Positions 1 through 8,926 of a stretch of 64,000 nucleotides of DNA are shown one piece after another (the first letter of the stretch is position 1; every line of letters begins with the position of its first letter). The translations under genes were made by a program, and so were the position numbers. The DNA comes from an uncultured Pirellula sp. (lineage in GTDB: Bacteria > Planctomycetota > Planctomycetia > Pirellulales > Pirellulaceae): assembly GCA_903858115.1 (NCBI GenBank), contig CAIOHR010000055.1, forward strand, positions 124,001 through 188,000. The letters run 5' to 3'. A model generated the notes under the pieces. It was not told the DNA's origin. It saw only the letters and a program-made list of their open reading frames with translations, and made no database searches.

Positions 1-1637
1 GGTCGAACATCTGCATAGGAAACCTTCTGAACATCGGATTGATTGGCAATCGCTAGGGAAGCGATTGTGGAAGCGGATTCTCCCAAGACCATGAAAACCG
101 GTTCCATCCGTATGGAACCGAATGCAATATGCGTGCTCGACAAGCAAACAGGAACGAGCAAGTTCGTGGCCTCTGAAGCCTTTGGTAAAACGGAACCCAT
201 CGAGATCGGGTAAGGACCGCGCGTGGAAACTCCAATGTCTCCTTCATTCTGCACAAAGCCTTCGGGTGTGATATAGCGTTGAACGTTATGCGAATCGATC
301 GTGTAAGAGCCCATCCCGATAGAATCGACCACTGGATTGGTTTTCAAGATTTCCTTCTCGGTCATCACGAAGGATCCGACCATGCGACGTGCTTCGCGAA
401 CATAGATTTGATGTGGCCAATTTCCGTTGTCAGCAAACTCATCCTTTGCCAATCCCCAGGTCGCAAAGACGTCTCGGACATCGGCAGGAATGTTGGGATC
501 ATTCGCCAAATAGTACATCAATCCTTGCTGATATTGACGATGCTCGTCCAGTATCTCGCGTCTTCGTTCGTACGATGCGTTCGGGTAATCATAGTTGCGA
601 CCGATATTGTCTGTACTAAAGGGACCGTGGTTGTTGGTGTCTGTTTTGAAGTTGGGAATGGGGTCGAATTTGCGAAAGCCTTCGCGCCATCCAGCGTGAA
701 GCACGCGCCCCAGCAATTCGTACTCTTTCGGATCGTATCCCGCGGGCTTTGGAAATGGGACTCGATTCGCCGGATGATTGGTCAAGCACATTCGATAGCA
801 GTACGCTTGGACGCGATGATCAGCGCTTCCGTACTCGCCTGGCGGTTCCTTGCTGATGCGTGGCAGAACGCCGCTCGATGGGTCTCCAGGAATCCAGTAA
901 GGGCTCATCCCGGTGTTGAATACACCGAAGTGATGACGATGATGAAGCACGCCCACCTGGACTCCATTCCACTTCTCGCCGTACTGAGCATTGGCTTCGC
1001 GTCCTACATGAAATGAAACTCCCGCAGCATCCATCAAATCCCCCTCGTAGGTGGCGTCGATGAACATCTTTCCAGAATAAACTGAGCCATCAAGAGTCCG
1101 AATCGACTCGATCCGCGTTCCCGTCTTTTTGATCCCAGCCCCCGATCGATCGAGGTAAGCATTCCGAATGATGTCGATCTTTTCTTCTTTCACCCATGCG
1201 TCGAAAATCGATTCAGCGACATGCGGCTCAAAGATCCACATCGTTCGTTGATTGCCATCTATGGCAGCGTTTCCTTGCCCTTGGTTTCCGTAGGATTCTT
1301 TGGGTTGATGGTTCCAAGCAGTCGGTTGGTCGTAGTGTTTCCAAACACGATGATAAAATTCTCGCGAAAGTCCACCAATCACAGCTTTGTTGCCGGTGTC
1401 AGTCCAACCAAGTCCACTACTCGACAACCCACCAAGATGTTTGTCGGGCGAAACGACGATGACTGTCCGCCCCATCTTTTTCGCTTGGATCGCTGCAGTA
1501 ATTGCGCCCGAAGTACCGCCATAGATAACAATGTCAGCCGTGTAGTTCTGCGTAGCTGTCAATGTTGACATCAAGCAGCAAGCCAATAGGATTGCCAGGC
1601 AAAAAGGGGGGTTCCTTCGTCGAACATGGGATTTCAT
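1..1637 (-). CDS. Secreted FAD-dependent oxidoreductase (C-terminus beyond window)
   Basis: The reading frame is open from an ATG at 1635-1637 to the window edge, about 545 residues. The N-terminus is a signal peptide (basic MKSHVRRR, then a hydrophobic stretch to about residue 27). It is followed by a Rossmann-type dinucleotide-binding segment, DIVIYGGTSGAITAA (residues 35-49), typical of the FAD_oxidored family (PF12831). Later segments such as FIDATYEGDLMDAAGVSF and SFVMTEKEIL fit that family, whose members are often annotated as xanthan lyase-like or generic FAD-dependent oxidoreductases. Substrate is unknown. The signal peptide implies action outside the cytoplasm, probably on a carbohydrate or organic substrate. 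It appears to be a single-gene unit: the next gene upstream is 290 bp away on the same strand. Confidence 0.85.
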   Translation of the reverse strand, partial: MKSHVRRRNPPFCLAILLACCLMSTLTATQNYTADIVIYGGTSGAITAAIQAKKMGRTVIVVSPDKHLGGLSSSGLGWTDTGNKAVIGGLSREFYHRVWKHYDQPTAWNHQPKESYGNQGQGNAAIDGNQRTMWIFEPHVAESIFDAWVKEEKIDIIRNAYLDRSGAGIKKTGTRIESIRTLDGSVYSGKMFIDATYEGDLMDAAGVSFHVGREANAQYGEKWNGVQVGVLHHRHHFGVFNTGMSPYWIPGDPSSGVLPRISKEPPGEYGSADHRVQAYCYRMCLTNHPANRVPFPKPAGYDPKEYELLGRVLHAGWREGFRKFDPIPNFKTDTNNHGPFSTDNIGRNYDYPNASYERRREILDEHRQYQQGLMYYLANDPNIPADVRDVFATWGLAKDEFADNGNWPHQIYVREARRMVGSFVMTEKEILKTNPVVDSIGMGSYTIDSHNVQRYITPEGFVQNEGDIGVSTRGPYPISMGSVLPKASEATNLLVPVCLSSTHIAFGSIRMEPVFMVLGESASTIASLAIANQSDVQKVSYADVR

Positions 1638-1926
1638 AGTAGTTAAAACTTTGGAGAAAGGATATGTCTACCCGCGTGCGTGCGGAGCAACACCTATTGT
1701 ACAAAGCAATCAAGAATTTTTCGTGTACTGGCCGGCCAAAGCGGCGGATTGTGCACATGCAACCGAGGCACTGAATTCCTCACCCAAGGGATTGTCGCTT
1801 TGGGAGGCGATAAGTCCTTTGCCTCGTGGCAGTTTCTAAGAGCAACAACCCTCCACGCGTTGGCATGAGAATAAAGCGGCAGAGTATTTGCGTCCATTGG
1901 CAAATCTTGAAACAGTAACCTTGCAC

Positions 1927-3705
1927 CTAAGGCACAGATAGCAAGACCGATTGATCCAATGGATCCAGCCCTAAACTGGCTTGCAGTGCAGCAATTGCTG
2001 CAAAGTACTCACGCTCAGCCTCGTAGAGTTTTGCTTCAGCCTCGGTAACTTTGACCTCTTGCTGTAGCAATAACACCAAGTCAAAGTCCCCAGCAGTAAG
2101 TGCTAGTTGGAAATAGCCTTGGACTTTGGTCGCTTCCTCCAGTAATCCTCTAGCAGCTACCACATTTTGATAGGAATATCCAACATGGTTTCTGGATGTC
2201 TGGATTTCGTTGGCAATTTTGTTCCGCTGAAACTCGAGCTTTTGTTCTAACTGGGTTAGCTTGGCTGTTGTACTTTGAATCTTACCGAACGCTTTATTGC
2301 GTTGTACGGGAACATCACCGACAATACCGGCTTCCAATTCGAGCTCGCTCTTATCTTTTCTCGGAGATCCGGCCTTACCAACGTCCTGAGCCGCCTGGAT
2401 TGTAAAGTCCACGTTCGCCAACGTTTGGTTTCGCGCCAATTGAAGGTCCCAACGGACCTCTCGAGACAATAAATCGATGAGTTGTATTTCCGGTCTCGCG
2501 GTCAAAGCGTTCGAGAGATCTTGCTCTAGACTTTGAAAAGCTATCTCCACTGCATCCGGAAAATCCGAGGGTAGCCAATCGGGCGACGCGAGCATCGGCT
2601 TACCTGCTTCATCTCTCAGGAACAGCGAGAGTTTGATCGCCGCATCCAGGAACTTCATGCGAGTATCATTCACCTTCATTTGACGAGAGTAGATTTCTTG
2701 TTTATTGAGAGATACCTTGAGCCTAGTTCCCGTGTTGTTGCGCAACTCGAGTTCAAACTGCTCGCCTCGTTCCACGGCGATTTGAAGCAATCGCTCCTGC
2801 GCGACAAGAACTTTTCCTTGCTCCACCCATAACCAATAGGCTAGCGCGGCATCCCTCGTGGCGACGAGAAGTTGGAATTGCACCTCGGGGCCAACGGCCT
2901 GTTGTCGAAGATTCGCTTGAAACAACTCCACCCGTTGTGGATCGATTGCGCGTCCTTGCAGTAGAGGTTGGATATAGTTGACCTTGAACTCGCCACCTTC
3001 ACTGGTTTCGCGTTCTTTGAACCAGGATTCGAAATTCCCTCTGCCGTTCCGATATCCAGTTCCCACATACCCGCCAAACCATGTTTGTCGAGCGACCCCA
3101 ATTCCATTCCGATAGGTTTCGTAGAATCCTACCGGTTGGTTTAGCGAGTAGTACTCGATTTTGGTATCATAGGCACCCCAGGCAGATTGGATTTCCCCGC
3201 GCGCGATTCCAGCTTGCAATCGAGCGATCTCGATCAAAGGAAAGGCTCGAAAGGTCGATGCGATGACGTCGTTTAGCTGCAGCGCATCGGGATTGATTGT
3301 TTCCAACTTCGGCTCTTGAACGGGCGGCGATACAGAACCATTGGTGGTGGCTGGTGGCGGCAGCGCGTTGGCCTCTGAATCTCTGCGTTCGTTCTCTGCA
3401 CGCTGTGACTCTCTGCGGATCTGTCCTCTCGTAGCCTCCCCTTTTTCCTGGTCGACGCGTCGCAAATCCCGATTCAGCTGATCGCGAACGGAATCTCGCT
3501 GCATTTGCAACTGGCTATCTCTCGGTAGATCTCTTGGCAACGTCGGATCTTGTGCGTTCCCATCCCCTGACAGGCATGCACCCATCAGGATCGCAAGCGT
3601 TTTGCAGACTACTTGCCAACTTTGGGTTTTTTGATCTCTTTCTCTTTGGACTTCTCTTCGCCGGCGTTTTCGCGCGTTGGAGGAAACCCGTTGAGTTGAC
3701 GCCAT
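1927..3705 (-). CDS. TolC-family outer-membrane efflux protein
   Basis: 592 residues. It is predicted to form the outer-membrane channel of a tripartite exporter. An Arg-rich N-terminus and a hydrophobic run ending near GDGNAQ suggest a secretion signal. Residues about 55-110 are charged and low in complexity (repeated RD/RE/QR). The rest has the long amphipathic helices and coiled-coil texture of outer-membrane efflux proteins, including a typical ending (EAKLYEAEREYFAAIAALQASLGLD). It is the third gene of the operon, and its start overlaps the end of the HlyD gene by 97 bp. No later ATG, GTG or TTG would keep the signal peptide intact, so the long overlap seems real, although start choice is uncertain. 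Family identity is well supported; the exported substrate is unknown. Confidence 0.85.
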   Translation of the reverse strand: MASTQRVSSNARKRRRREVQRERDQKTQSWQVVCKTLAILMGACLSGDGNAQDPTLPRDLPRDSQLQMQRDSVRDQLNRDLRRVDQEKGEATRGQIRRESQRAENERRDSEANALPPPATTNGSVSPPVQEPKLETINPDALQLNDVIASTFRAFPLIEIARLQAGIARGEIQSAWGAYDTKIEYYSLNQPVGFYETYRNGIGVARQTWFGGYVGTGYRNGRGNFESWFKERETSEGGEFKVNYIQPLLQGRAIDPQRVELFQANLRQQAVGPEVQFQLLVATRDAALAYWLWVEQGKVLVAQERLLQIAVERGEQFELELRNNTGTRLKVSLNKQEIYSRQMKVNDTRMKFLDAAIKLSLFLRDEAGKPMLASPDWLPSDFPDAVEIAFQSLEQDLSNALTARPEIQLIDLLSREVRWDLQLARNQTLANVDFTIQAAQDVGKAGSPRKDKSELELEAGIVGDVPVQRNKAFGKIQSTTAKLTQLEQKLEFQRNKIANEIQTSRNHVGYSYQNVVAARGLLEEATKVQGYFQLALTAGDFDLVLLLQQEVKVTEAEAKLYEAEREYFAAIAALQASLGLDPLDQSVLLSVP

Positions 3706-5027
3706 ATTTCGAAACCAAGTGGGACGCTTTCCATAATGATCCAGGCATTGGCCCGAACCCCTTGCTTTAAGTATCGTCTATCTGGCCATCTTTCTTCGAT
3801 GGGATCTGTAGGATCTGGAACGACAAACACCTTGAAATTGCCCTTTCCATCGTCTGCCGGATTGATAGCAAACACGATGCCTCCAAAAGTACCGCGGGCC
3901 GCACTCGGCCAACCCACGAATTGGATGGCTGGCCAACCGTCGAACTGCAAACGAACTTTATCGCCGATATGGATCAGAGGTTGATCCATCCCGCGGACGC
4001 TCAATTCGACCCATAGAAAATCCGTGTCGGGAATGATCTCAAACAATGGATCGCCGATATCCACATTCTTGCCAACTTGGCCGAGGATAGACTGGACGCT
4101 TCCTTTATTAGGGCTAATGACTTGCGTTCGTTCAAGCTCTCCGATTTTTAATAGAACATCTTGCAGGAGCTTGGATTCTTCTGCAATCTTGCCCATAAAC
4201 TCCTGAACCTTTTGTTCGCTCTGGTTAATTTTGATATCAATTTCACGTCGCTTGCTATCGAGCAATTGTTCTTTAGCGACCTTTTCTTGGAATGCTTCTT
4301 CTTCTTCTTCGTGCGCTTTAAGAAGGTTCTTTTCTTCAATTTCCTCTTCCGTTTCGGCTTGCTGATATTCAAGTTCTGAAACGGTGATCCCTCTCAAATT
4401 TGCGATGGTTAGCACGTTGACTCGAGCTTGTTTCGCTTTTCTGGATTGCGCTTCCGAATTCGCTTGAGCTTTCCTCCAATTTGCTTGGGCTCCTTTAATC
4501 TCAGCTTCCGCAGACGTAATCTGCTTTTGCCCGCTCTCTTTGGTATCCTTGACTTGTTGTTCAACGCTCGTCAACTGGGATTTCAAGGTTGAGAGCTTGT
4601 CGTTTACCTGCTTTTCTTGAAATCTCGTCAATTCCAATTCGTCTTTGGCGAGCGTATCGAGAACCATCAACAACTCGCCTTGCTCGACGAGAGAGCCTTC
4701 TTGCAGATCTTCTTTTTGCCATTTGATGACCCCCTTCGCAGTACTCAAGAATATCTGTCTTCGTTCATTGGGATTTCGTGCCGTCACCATTCCCTCGCAA
4801 CGCGATGTTTGCTGCCACGGGACAAAGATCCCGGCGATGATAAACATCAGCAACAAATAGAACGTGATGTTCGCGAGTGAGCGCGCGAACCAACTCGAAC
4901 GGACCAAATGCATGGCTGGAAAGTTTTCCGCGAGCATCTCCGAAGGGCGATAGCGGATCATTCGCTTTTTCGAGCGGAGGTTATGATTCTCAGGTTGGTT
5001 CGGTTCTTCGACTACCCGTGTTCGCAT
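3609..5027 (-). CDS. HlyD-family periplasmic adaptor (membrane fusion protein)
   Basis: 472 residues. A cytoplasmic N-terminus precedes one transmembrane helix (about residues 52-72, ITFYLLLMFIIAGIFV). A split biotinyl-lipoyl domain flanks a long Lys/Glu/Gln-rich coiled-coil hairpin (about residues 120-310), and a beta-barrel-like C-terminal part follows. This is the architecture of adaptors that connect an inner-membrane ABC exporter to TolC. The start overlaps the end of the ABC gene by 16 bp and its own end overlaps the TolC gene, so the three are almost certainly one transcript. The extreme C-terminus is a Lys/Glu tail (EEKSKEKEIKKPKVGK). Confidence 0.88.
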   Translation of the reverse strand: MRTRVVEEPNQPENHNLRSKKRMIRYRPSEMLAENFPAMHLVRSSWFARSLANITFYLLLMFIIAGIFVPWQQTSRCEGMVTARNPNERRQIFLSTAKGVIKWQKEDLQEGSLVEQGELLMVLDTLAKDELELTRFQEKQVNDKLSTLKSQLTSVEQQVKDTKESGQKQITSAEAEIKGAQANWRKAQANSEAQSRKAKQARVNVLTIANLRGITVSELEYQQAETEEEIEEKNLLKAHEEEEEAFQEKVAKEQLLDSKRREIDIKINQSEQKVQEFMGKIAEESKLLQDVLLKIGELERTQVISPNKGSVQSILGQVGKNVDIGDPLFEIIPDTDFLWVELSVRGMDQPLIHIGDKVRLQFDGWPAIQFVGWPSAARGTFGGIVFAINPADDGKGNFKVFVVPDPTDPIEERWPDRRYLKQGVRANAWIIMESVPLGFEIWRQLNGFPPTRENAGEEKSKEKEIKKPKVGK

Positions 5028-7216
5028 GAGCTCAAATCCTTATTTTCGTCGCACTGTTCAATAATGGTTGGATCGTGTGTTGCCACGATCAGCGTCCAGG
5101 GTTGTTTCTTGTCTCTTAATCGATCCCAAATCTCGTTTCGCATCCGACCGGGTAAAGCGTCGAGAACTCCATCGATGAGAAGCAATCGAGGAACCGACAC
5201 GATCGCCCGAGCAATCATCAATCGAGCCATTTGCGAAGGTTCTAAAGGATAGCCATCGCTCTGAAGTGCTGTTTCTAGACCATTCGGTAGCGTCAGAGCT
5301 TCGTCCCAAAGGCCTGCCGTGATTAGGGCATCGCGAACATCAGCAGTCGAGACCGTCAAACGATTCAATGAAATGTTTTCCTGCAGTGTTCCGTGGAAAA
5401 TCTCAGTCCTCGATGCAATGGCAACCATCGAGCCTTCGGAAAATCGATTGACCTCGCGTGAATCAATACCTCCGATTTCAATGAGACCATGCGCGGGTGT
5501 ATCCAATCCGCACAAGCATTCCATCAACTGTGGGCGTCCGCAATCGCCATCGCCATAAATTGCAAATCTCGATCCGCTTGCAATCTTTATATTCCCAAAC
5601 TTCATCAATTTATGACCGCTCGATTGAACTCCTAAATCCTCCATTCGAACCTCTACCGGCCCGGTGCCAGCATCGAGTGTTCGCGAGGGTGGGAGCGTGG
5701 GTAAATCGATTAAGTGCCCCACTTTGTCGGTGGATGCCATCAGGTCATAGAAAGACTCCAACGATTTACCTATTTTTGCAAAGGCGCCCACCACAATGGC
5801 GATAACCGAAACACTCGCAACCAATTGGCCGATGGTCAAAGTGTTTGATAGCACCAGCCACAGCCCTAGTGCTAGAATCGCGGTGATAGAGATAGAATAA
5901 AGAAGTAACGAAAACAGAGTTTGCCGCATCAGCACGATAAAGTGTTTACGCCTCGCTGCCAAATACTCGACCGTTAATCGATTCGCTCGGTCGACTACCA
6001 GTTCTCTGCCGCCGTGGACTTGGAACGCCAAAGGACTACCGATCACATCTTGAAGCCAATGGGCAATTCGATACTTGACCAAGGATTCCTCAATCGCAGT
6101 TCGAACCGCATTCCTTCCTAGAATCAATAGGAACAAGGTCATGCACATAATCAAGACGATGTCGAACGCCAATAGGAACGGACTATAGATGGCGAGCAGC
6201 AAAAGACCTGTCAACGTTTGAATGATCAACGACAAACCTTCGACAAGAAGGGTGGCTGTCGCTTTCTGCATGGTCATCACATCGAAGAATCGATTGGCCA
6301 TCTCTGGACCATAGATGCCTCGCATCGACGATCGCTCCAAGCGAGGCAACCGCTCCGATAGGTCCCCGACGATTCGAACAAACATGCGCCTTTGCAAAAT
6401 TTCAACGATGAAGAACTGCAACCCTTTGATCACAGCCGAAAGAGAAAGTAGACCAAAGAGCAAGATGGCCAGCCAAATCAGCGGTTGAGTCAAGCTGGTG
6501 AATCCGATGGTCGTCACCATCTGTTCGATCGCCAGCGGTGTCGATAACTCGAGAACTGCGACTACGAATCCAAAAATCACCAGGGACCAAATATCTCGTG
6601 TATCTGCCTTTAGAAACTCTATCATCCGCCGAAGAGGAGATAAATGCTCATGCGCATGGTCGTCGTGATCGTGGTCGTGATCGTGACTGCCAGCGACGCG
6701 GTTCGAGGCAGAATGTGAAACATGCTGTTGATGCGATGAAGCAGCGGTCGCACACGTCAACGAGGGTTCTGCGACAAAGCAGAATGCATTTTCTCGCTTC
6801 ATCTGCCGAATGAGTTCCCGCCGCGTTAAGGATTCGGAAACATTTCCGCTCGCCTGGATGGTTGTCGCATCTAATCTGCCAAAAGAAATGTCGGAGTAGA
6901 GGATCGCTCGAGCACCATCCACTCGGGACCGTATCGCAACGACAACAAACCCCTCCAACACGAGTTCCCAAGCGTCAGTGCCCCCGAGCTCGATCGGAGC
7001 CAATCGGATCCCAATCCCTCGCGCCGCGCGCATCATCACCAGCGTGATGGAATCCTCTGTCTGTTCTTGAAGGTCGCTCAGAGAATCCGACAGAGATTGT
7101 TGCAATCGCCCAGCCTCGACGGAAATATCCAGGCGGACCGCTAGCTCGCTCAACGTAGATCGAAGCAACTCAAGCAATTGGACGTTCGACCTGCCATCAA
7201 TAGCTGGCTTTTGCAT
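5012..7216 (-). CDS. ABC exporter-like protein with degenerate ATPase domain and His-rich linker
   Basis: 734 residues from the ATG at 7216, chosen because AGGAGG lies 4 bases before it; an upstream in-frame ATG at 7255 has no such site. Order: an N-terminal soluble domain of about 170 residues that may be a relic of a C39-like domain, a His/Asp-rich stretch near 175-190 (HDHDHDHDDHAHEH), six-helix ABC membrane domain (about 205-480), and an ABC nucleotide-binding fold (about 525-734). The nucleotide-binding domain lacks canonical residues: the Walker A position reads GDGDCGRPQ (no GKS/T), the Q-loop position AIASRTEIF, the signature LEPSQ instead of LSGGQ, and Walker B LLLIDG without the catalytic Glu. 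The switch His survives in ATHD. It heads the operon with HlyD and TolC. Either the domain is a structural pseudo-ATPase or energy comes from elsewhere. Confidence 0.82.
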   Translation of the reverse strand: MQKPAIDGRSNVQLLELLRSTLSELAVRLDISVEAGRLQQSLSDSLSDLQEQTEDSITLVMMRAARGIGIRLAPIELGGTDAWELVLEGFVVVAIRSRVDGARAILYSDISFGRLDATTIQASGNVSESLTRRELIRQMKRENAFCFVAEPSLTCATAASSHQQHVSHSASNRVAGSHDHDHDHDDHAHEHLSPLRRMIEFLKADTRDIWSLVIFGFVVAVLELSTPLAIEQMVTTIGFTSLTQPLIWLAILLFGLLSLSAVIKGLQFFIVEILQRRMFVRIVGDLSERLPRLERSSMRGIYGPEMANRFFDVMTMQKATATLLVEGLSLIIQTLTGLLLLAIYSPFLLAFDIVLIMCMTLFLLILGRNAVRTAIEESLVKYRIAHWLQDVIGSPLAFQVHGGRELVVDRANRLTVEYLAARRKHFIVLMRQTLFSLLLYSISITAILALGLWLVLSNTLTIGQLVASVSVIAIVVGAFAKIGKSLESFYDLMASTDKVGHLIDLPTLPPSRTLDAGTGPVEVRMEDLGVQSSGHKLMKFGNIKIASGSRFAIYGDGDCGRPQLMECLCGLDTPAHGLIEIGGIDSREVNRFSEGSMVAIASRTEIFHGTLQENISLNRLTVSTADVRDALITAGLWDEALTLPNGLETALQSDGYPLEPSQMARLMIARAIVSVPRLLLIDGVLDALPGRMRNEIWDRLRDKKQPWTLIVATHDPTIIEQCDENKDLSSCEHG

Positions 7217-7753
7217 AAAACCTCCTAATAACTCTACTTTACTCAACGGTGCCAAAGCTTACGGATCTGCACATTATTCGCCAATCATGTATCTCGCAAA
7301 GTGCATTTTTCACACTACTTGTTGCGATAAATCAATCGATCGAAAGCGTTTTCTCAAACGTTGGACTTTTTCAATCTGAGTTTTCAGGTAGTAGGGGAAC
7401 GGTTGTTGAAGAATCACTGTAGGTTGGGACTCCAGTCCCGACTCTGTCCTGTTGCGATGGGCCTGGAGAACCGTCCTGCCGTTGGATGCCGTTGGATTTT
7501 ACTTGCCTCAACAGCCAGCATTGCCCTTGCAACCCAGCTTTCTCCATCGGCACGACTGTAGGGATTAATGAAGATCGGTACCTCATTTTCAAAAGGAGTA
7601 AGGTTCGCATGCATTTTGAATCGTTTACGCTTGCAGGAATTGCTGTCGGGCCGGAAACTTCGATATCTTGCGGTTTTGAACAACAGCCGCGAACGTTGAC
7701 TGCTCGTGTAAGCATCGACTGGCCTTTCACAAAACTAGAAGCTGAGGAATTCC
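7217..7753. other. 537-bp intergenic region between divergent operons
   Basis: This region separates the minus-strand exporter operon from the plus-strand pseudo-GS/OleC operon, so it should hold both promoters; no convincing promoter boxes could be assigned. It contains the short palindrome GGGACTCCAGTCCC (7426-7439) inside a motif that recurs near 28.26 kb. A reading frame from ATG 7609 to 7878 (89 codons) has an AAGGAG-like site upstream but resembles nothing recognised and runs into the next gene in another frame. It is not called as a gene. Confidence 0.6.
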
Positions 7754-8926
7754 GTGAAACCAAAGGCAGTGCTAGCGTATTGTCGCGAGAAAGGGATTCG
7801 CGCGTTCGACCTGCGGTATTGCGACCTGGATGGAAACTGGCGGCAAGTCACTTTGCCGGTCACGGGCCTGAACGATAGTTCGTTTGAAGAAGGCTTTGGA
7901 CAAGAGATCGTTCTTCATCCGAAGTCATCGACCAGTTCTTTTTCCATATTGATGCCAAATAGTCACGCAAACTATTTGGATCCACTCACGCAGCACCCGA
8001 CGCTCGTCCTCGTTTCGACGATTCAGGACAATTATCAACTTCAGGAAAGTCCGTTCGATTCCCGATTTGTCGCACAACAGTCACTGCGTTATCTGCAGGC
8101 GACAGGCATTGCAGACGATGTTCAAGTTCGGAACACGCTCCGATTTGGAAGGATGAACCACGAAGATCCAACGGTTGCTCATTCTAATTTATCCGACGAT
8201 CAATTCGTTTTGCGCTGCGACTTAATGGATAAAGCGATTGACGCTGGCGTTAACGTGGATCGACACTACAGCACGGATCGCGGCGTTTCAGATATCGTTT
8301 TGCGATCGACAAGTCTGATTGAATCGGGCGACGACGTGATGATGATGCGATACCTCATTCAACAGATGACATCAATTCAACAGATGACATCAAGCCAATT
8401 GACGACAAACGGTTATTGGGCCACTAGCCAATGGAACATGATGCGAAATGAGGAACCATTGTTTCCTGGTACCGCCCATCGTGGACTCAGCGACACGGGG
8501 ATCCATGCTCAAGCGGGAATTGTTCGACATGCGCCGGTTCTAGCGGCAATATTTCTCTTGCCAAAACTTGCAACCAATGTCTTCGAGTATCCGTACACGG
8601 CTGATAACAATTCAGAGAATTCTGCCTCGATAACACGGGCAATCAACGACGCCTCATCACCTCGTACGCTGACCGTCGAGTTACGCGGCGTTCCAGTAGA
8701 GTCGAATCATTACTTGGCACATGCTGCAACCGTGATGGCGATGATCGATGGAATTCAGAACAAGTGGATGCCCCCGAATTATACCGACCTTCCGAATCGG
8801 ATCTGCACCGAAGCGAAAGCGCTGGCGGAGTGCTTTAACAAAGATTGGGATTTTCTCAATCGCGGCGATGTATTCCAAGAGGAGCTGATCGAGTTCATCC
8901 GCGATCAACTCCATTCCAAATCATGA
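7754..8926 (+). CDS. Glutamine-synthetase-like protein lacking catalytic residues (pseudoenzyme)
   Basis: 390 residues from a GTG start at 7754, with GAGGAA 5-10 bases upstream. The type I glutamine synthetase outline is visible end to end: the beta-grasp start (FDLRYCDLDGNWRQVTLP, then SSFEEGFG), the GIADD segment, and the C-terminal segment SNHYLAHAATVMAMIDGIQN. The catalytic sites are gone. The EAEFF-type metal ligands read NTLRF, the H-x-H of the NGSGMHxH loop reads NGYWATSQ, and the EID position reads SDI. At 390 residues it is shorter than the usual 440-470 of GS I. It overlaps the OleC gene by 4 bp (ATGA), implying translational coupling. A role as ligand-binding or partner protein is inference; glutamine synthesis looks impossible. 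Confidence 0.8.
   Translation: MKPKAVLAYCREKGIRAFDLRYCDLDGNWRQVTLPVTGLNDSSFEEGFGQEIVLHPKSSTSSFSILMPNSHANYLDPLTQHPTLVLVSTIQDNYQLQESPFDSRFVAQQSLRYLQATGIADDVQVRNTLRFGRMNHEDPTVAHSNLSDDQFVLRCDLMDKAIDAGVNVDRHYSTDRGVSDIVLRSTSLIESGDDVMMMRYLIQQMTSIQQMTSSQLTTNGYWATSQWNMMRNEEPLFPGTAHRGLSDTGIHAQAGIVRHAPVLAAIFLLPKLATNVFEYPYTADNNSENSASITRAINDASSPRTLTVELRGVPVESNHYLAHAATVMAMIDGIQNKWMPPNYTDLPNRICTEAKALAECFNKDWDFLNRGDVFQEELIEFIRDQLHSKS
8357..8392 (+). repeat. 18-bp perfect tandem duplication inside the pseudo-GS gene
   Basis: The unit ATTCAACAGATGACATCA occurs twice in direct succession (8357-8374 and 8375-8392). It adds six residues in frame (IQQMTS twice) just before the position of the lost catalytic His loop. 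It looks like a recent slippage or duplication event tolerated by the protein. Confidence 0.95.

Noticed and set aside
279-1016. Long plus-strand frame of 245 codons
   Set aside because: The minus strand encodes an FAD-dependent oxidoreductase here with clear motifs across the whole span; the plus-strand product has no domain or signal.
7609-7878. An 89-codon frame with an AAGGAG-like site before the pseudo-GS gene
   Set aside because: It overlaps the start of the well-supported GTG-initiated pseudo-GS gene in another frame and its product matches no family I know; kept only as a note.
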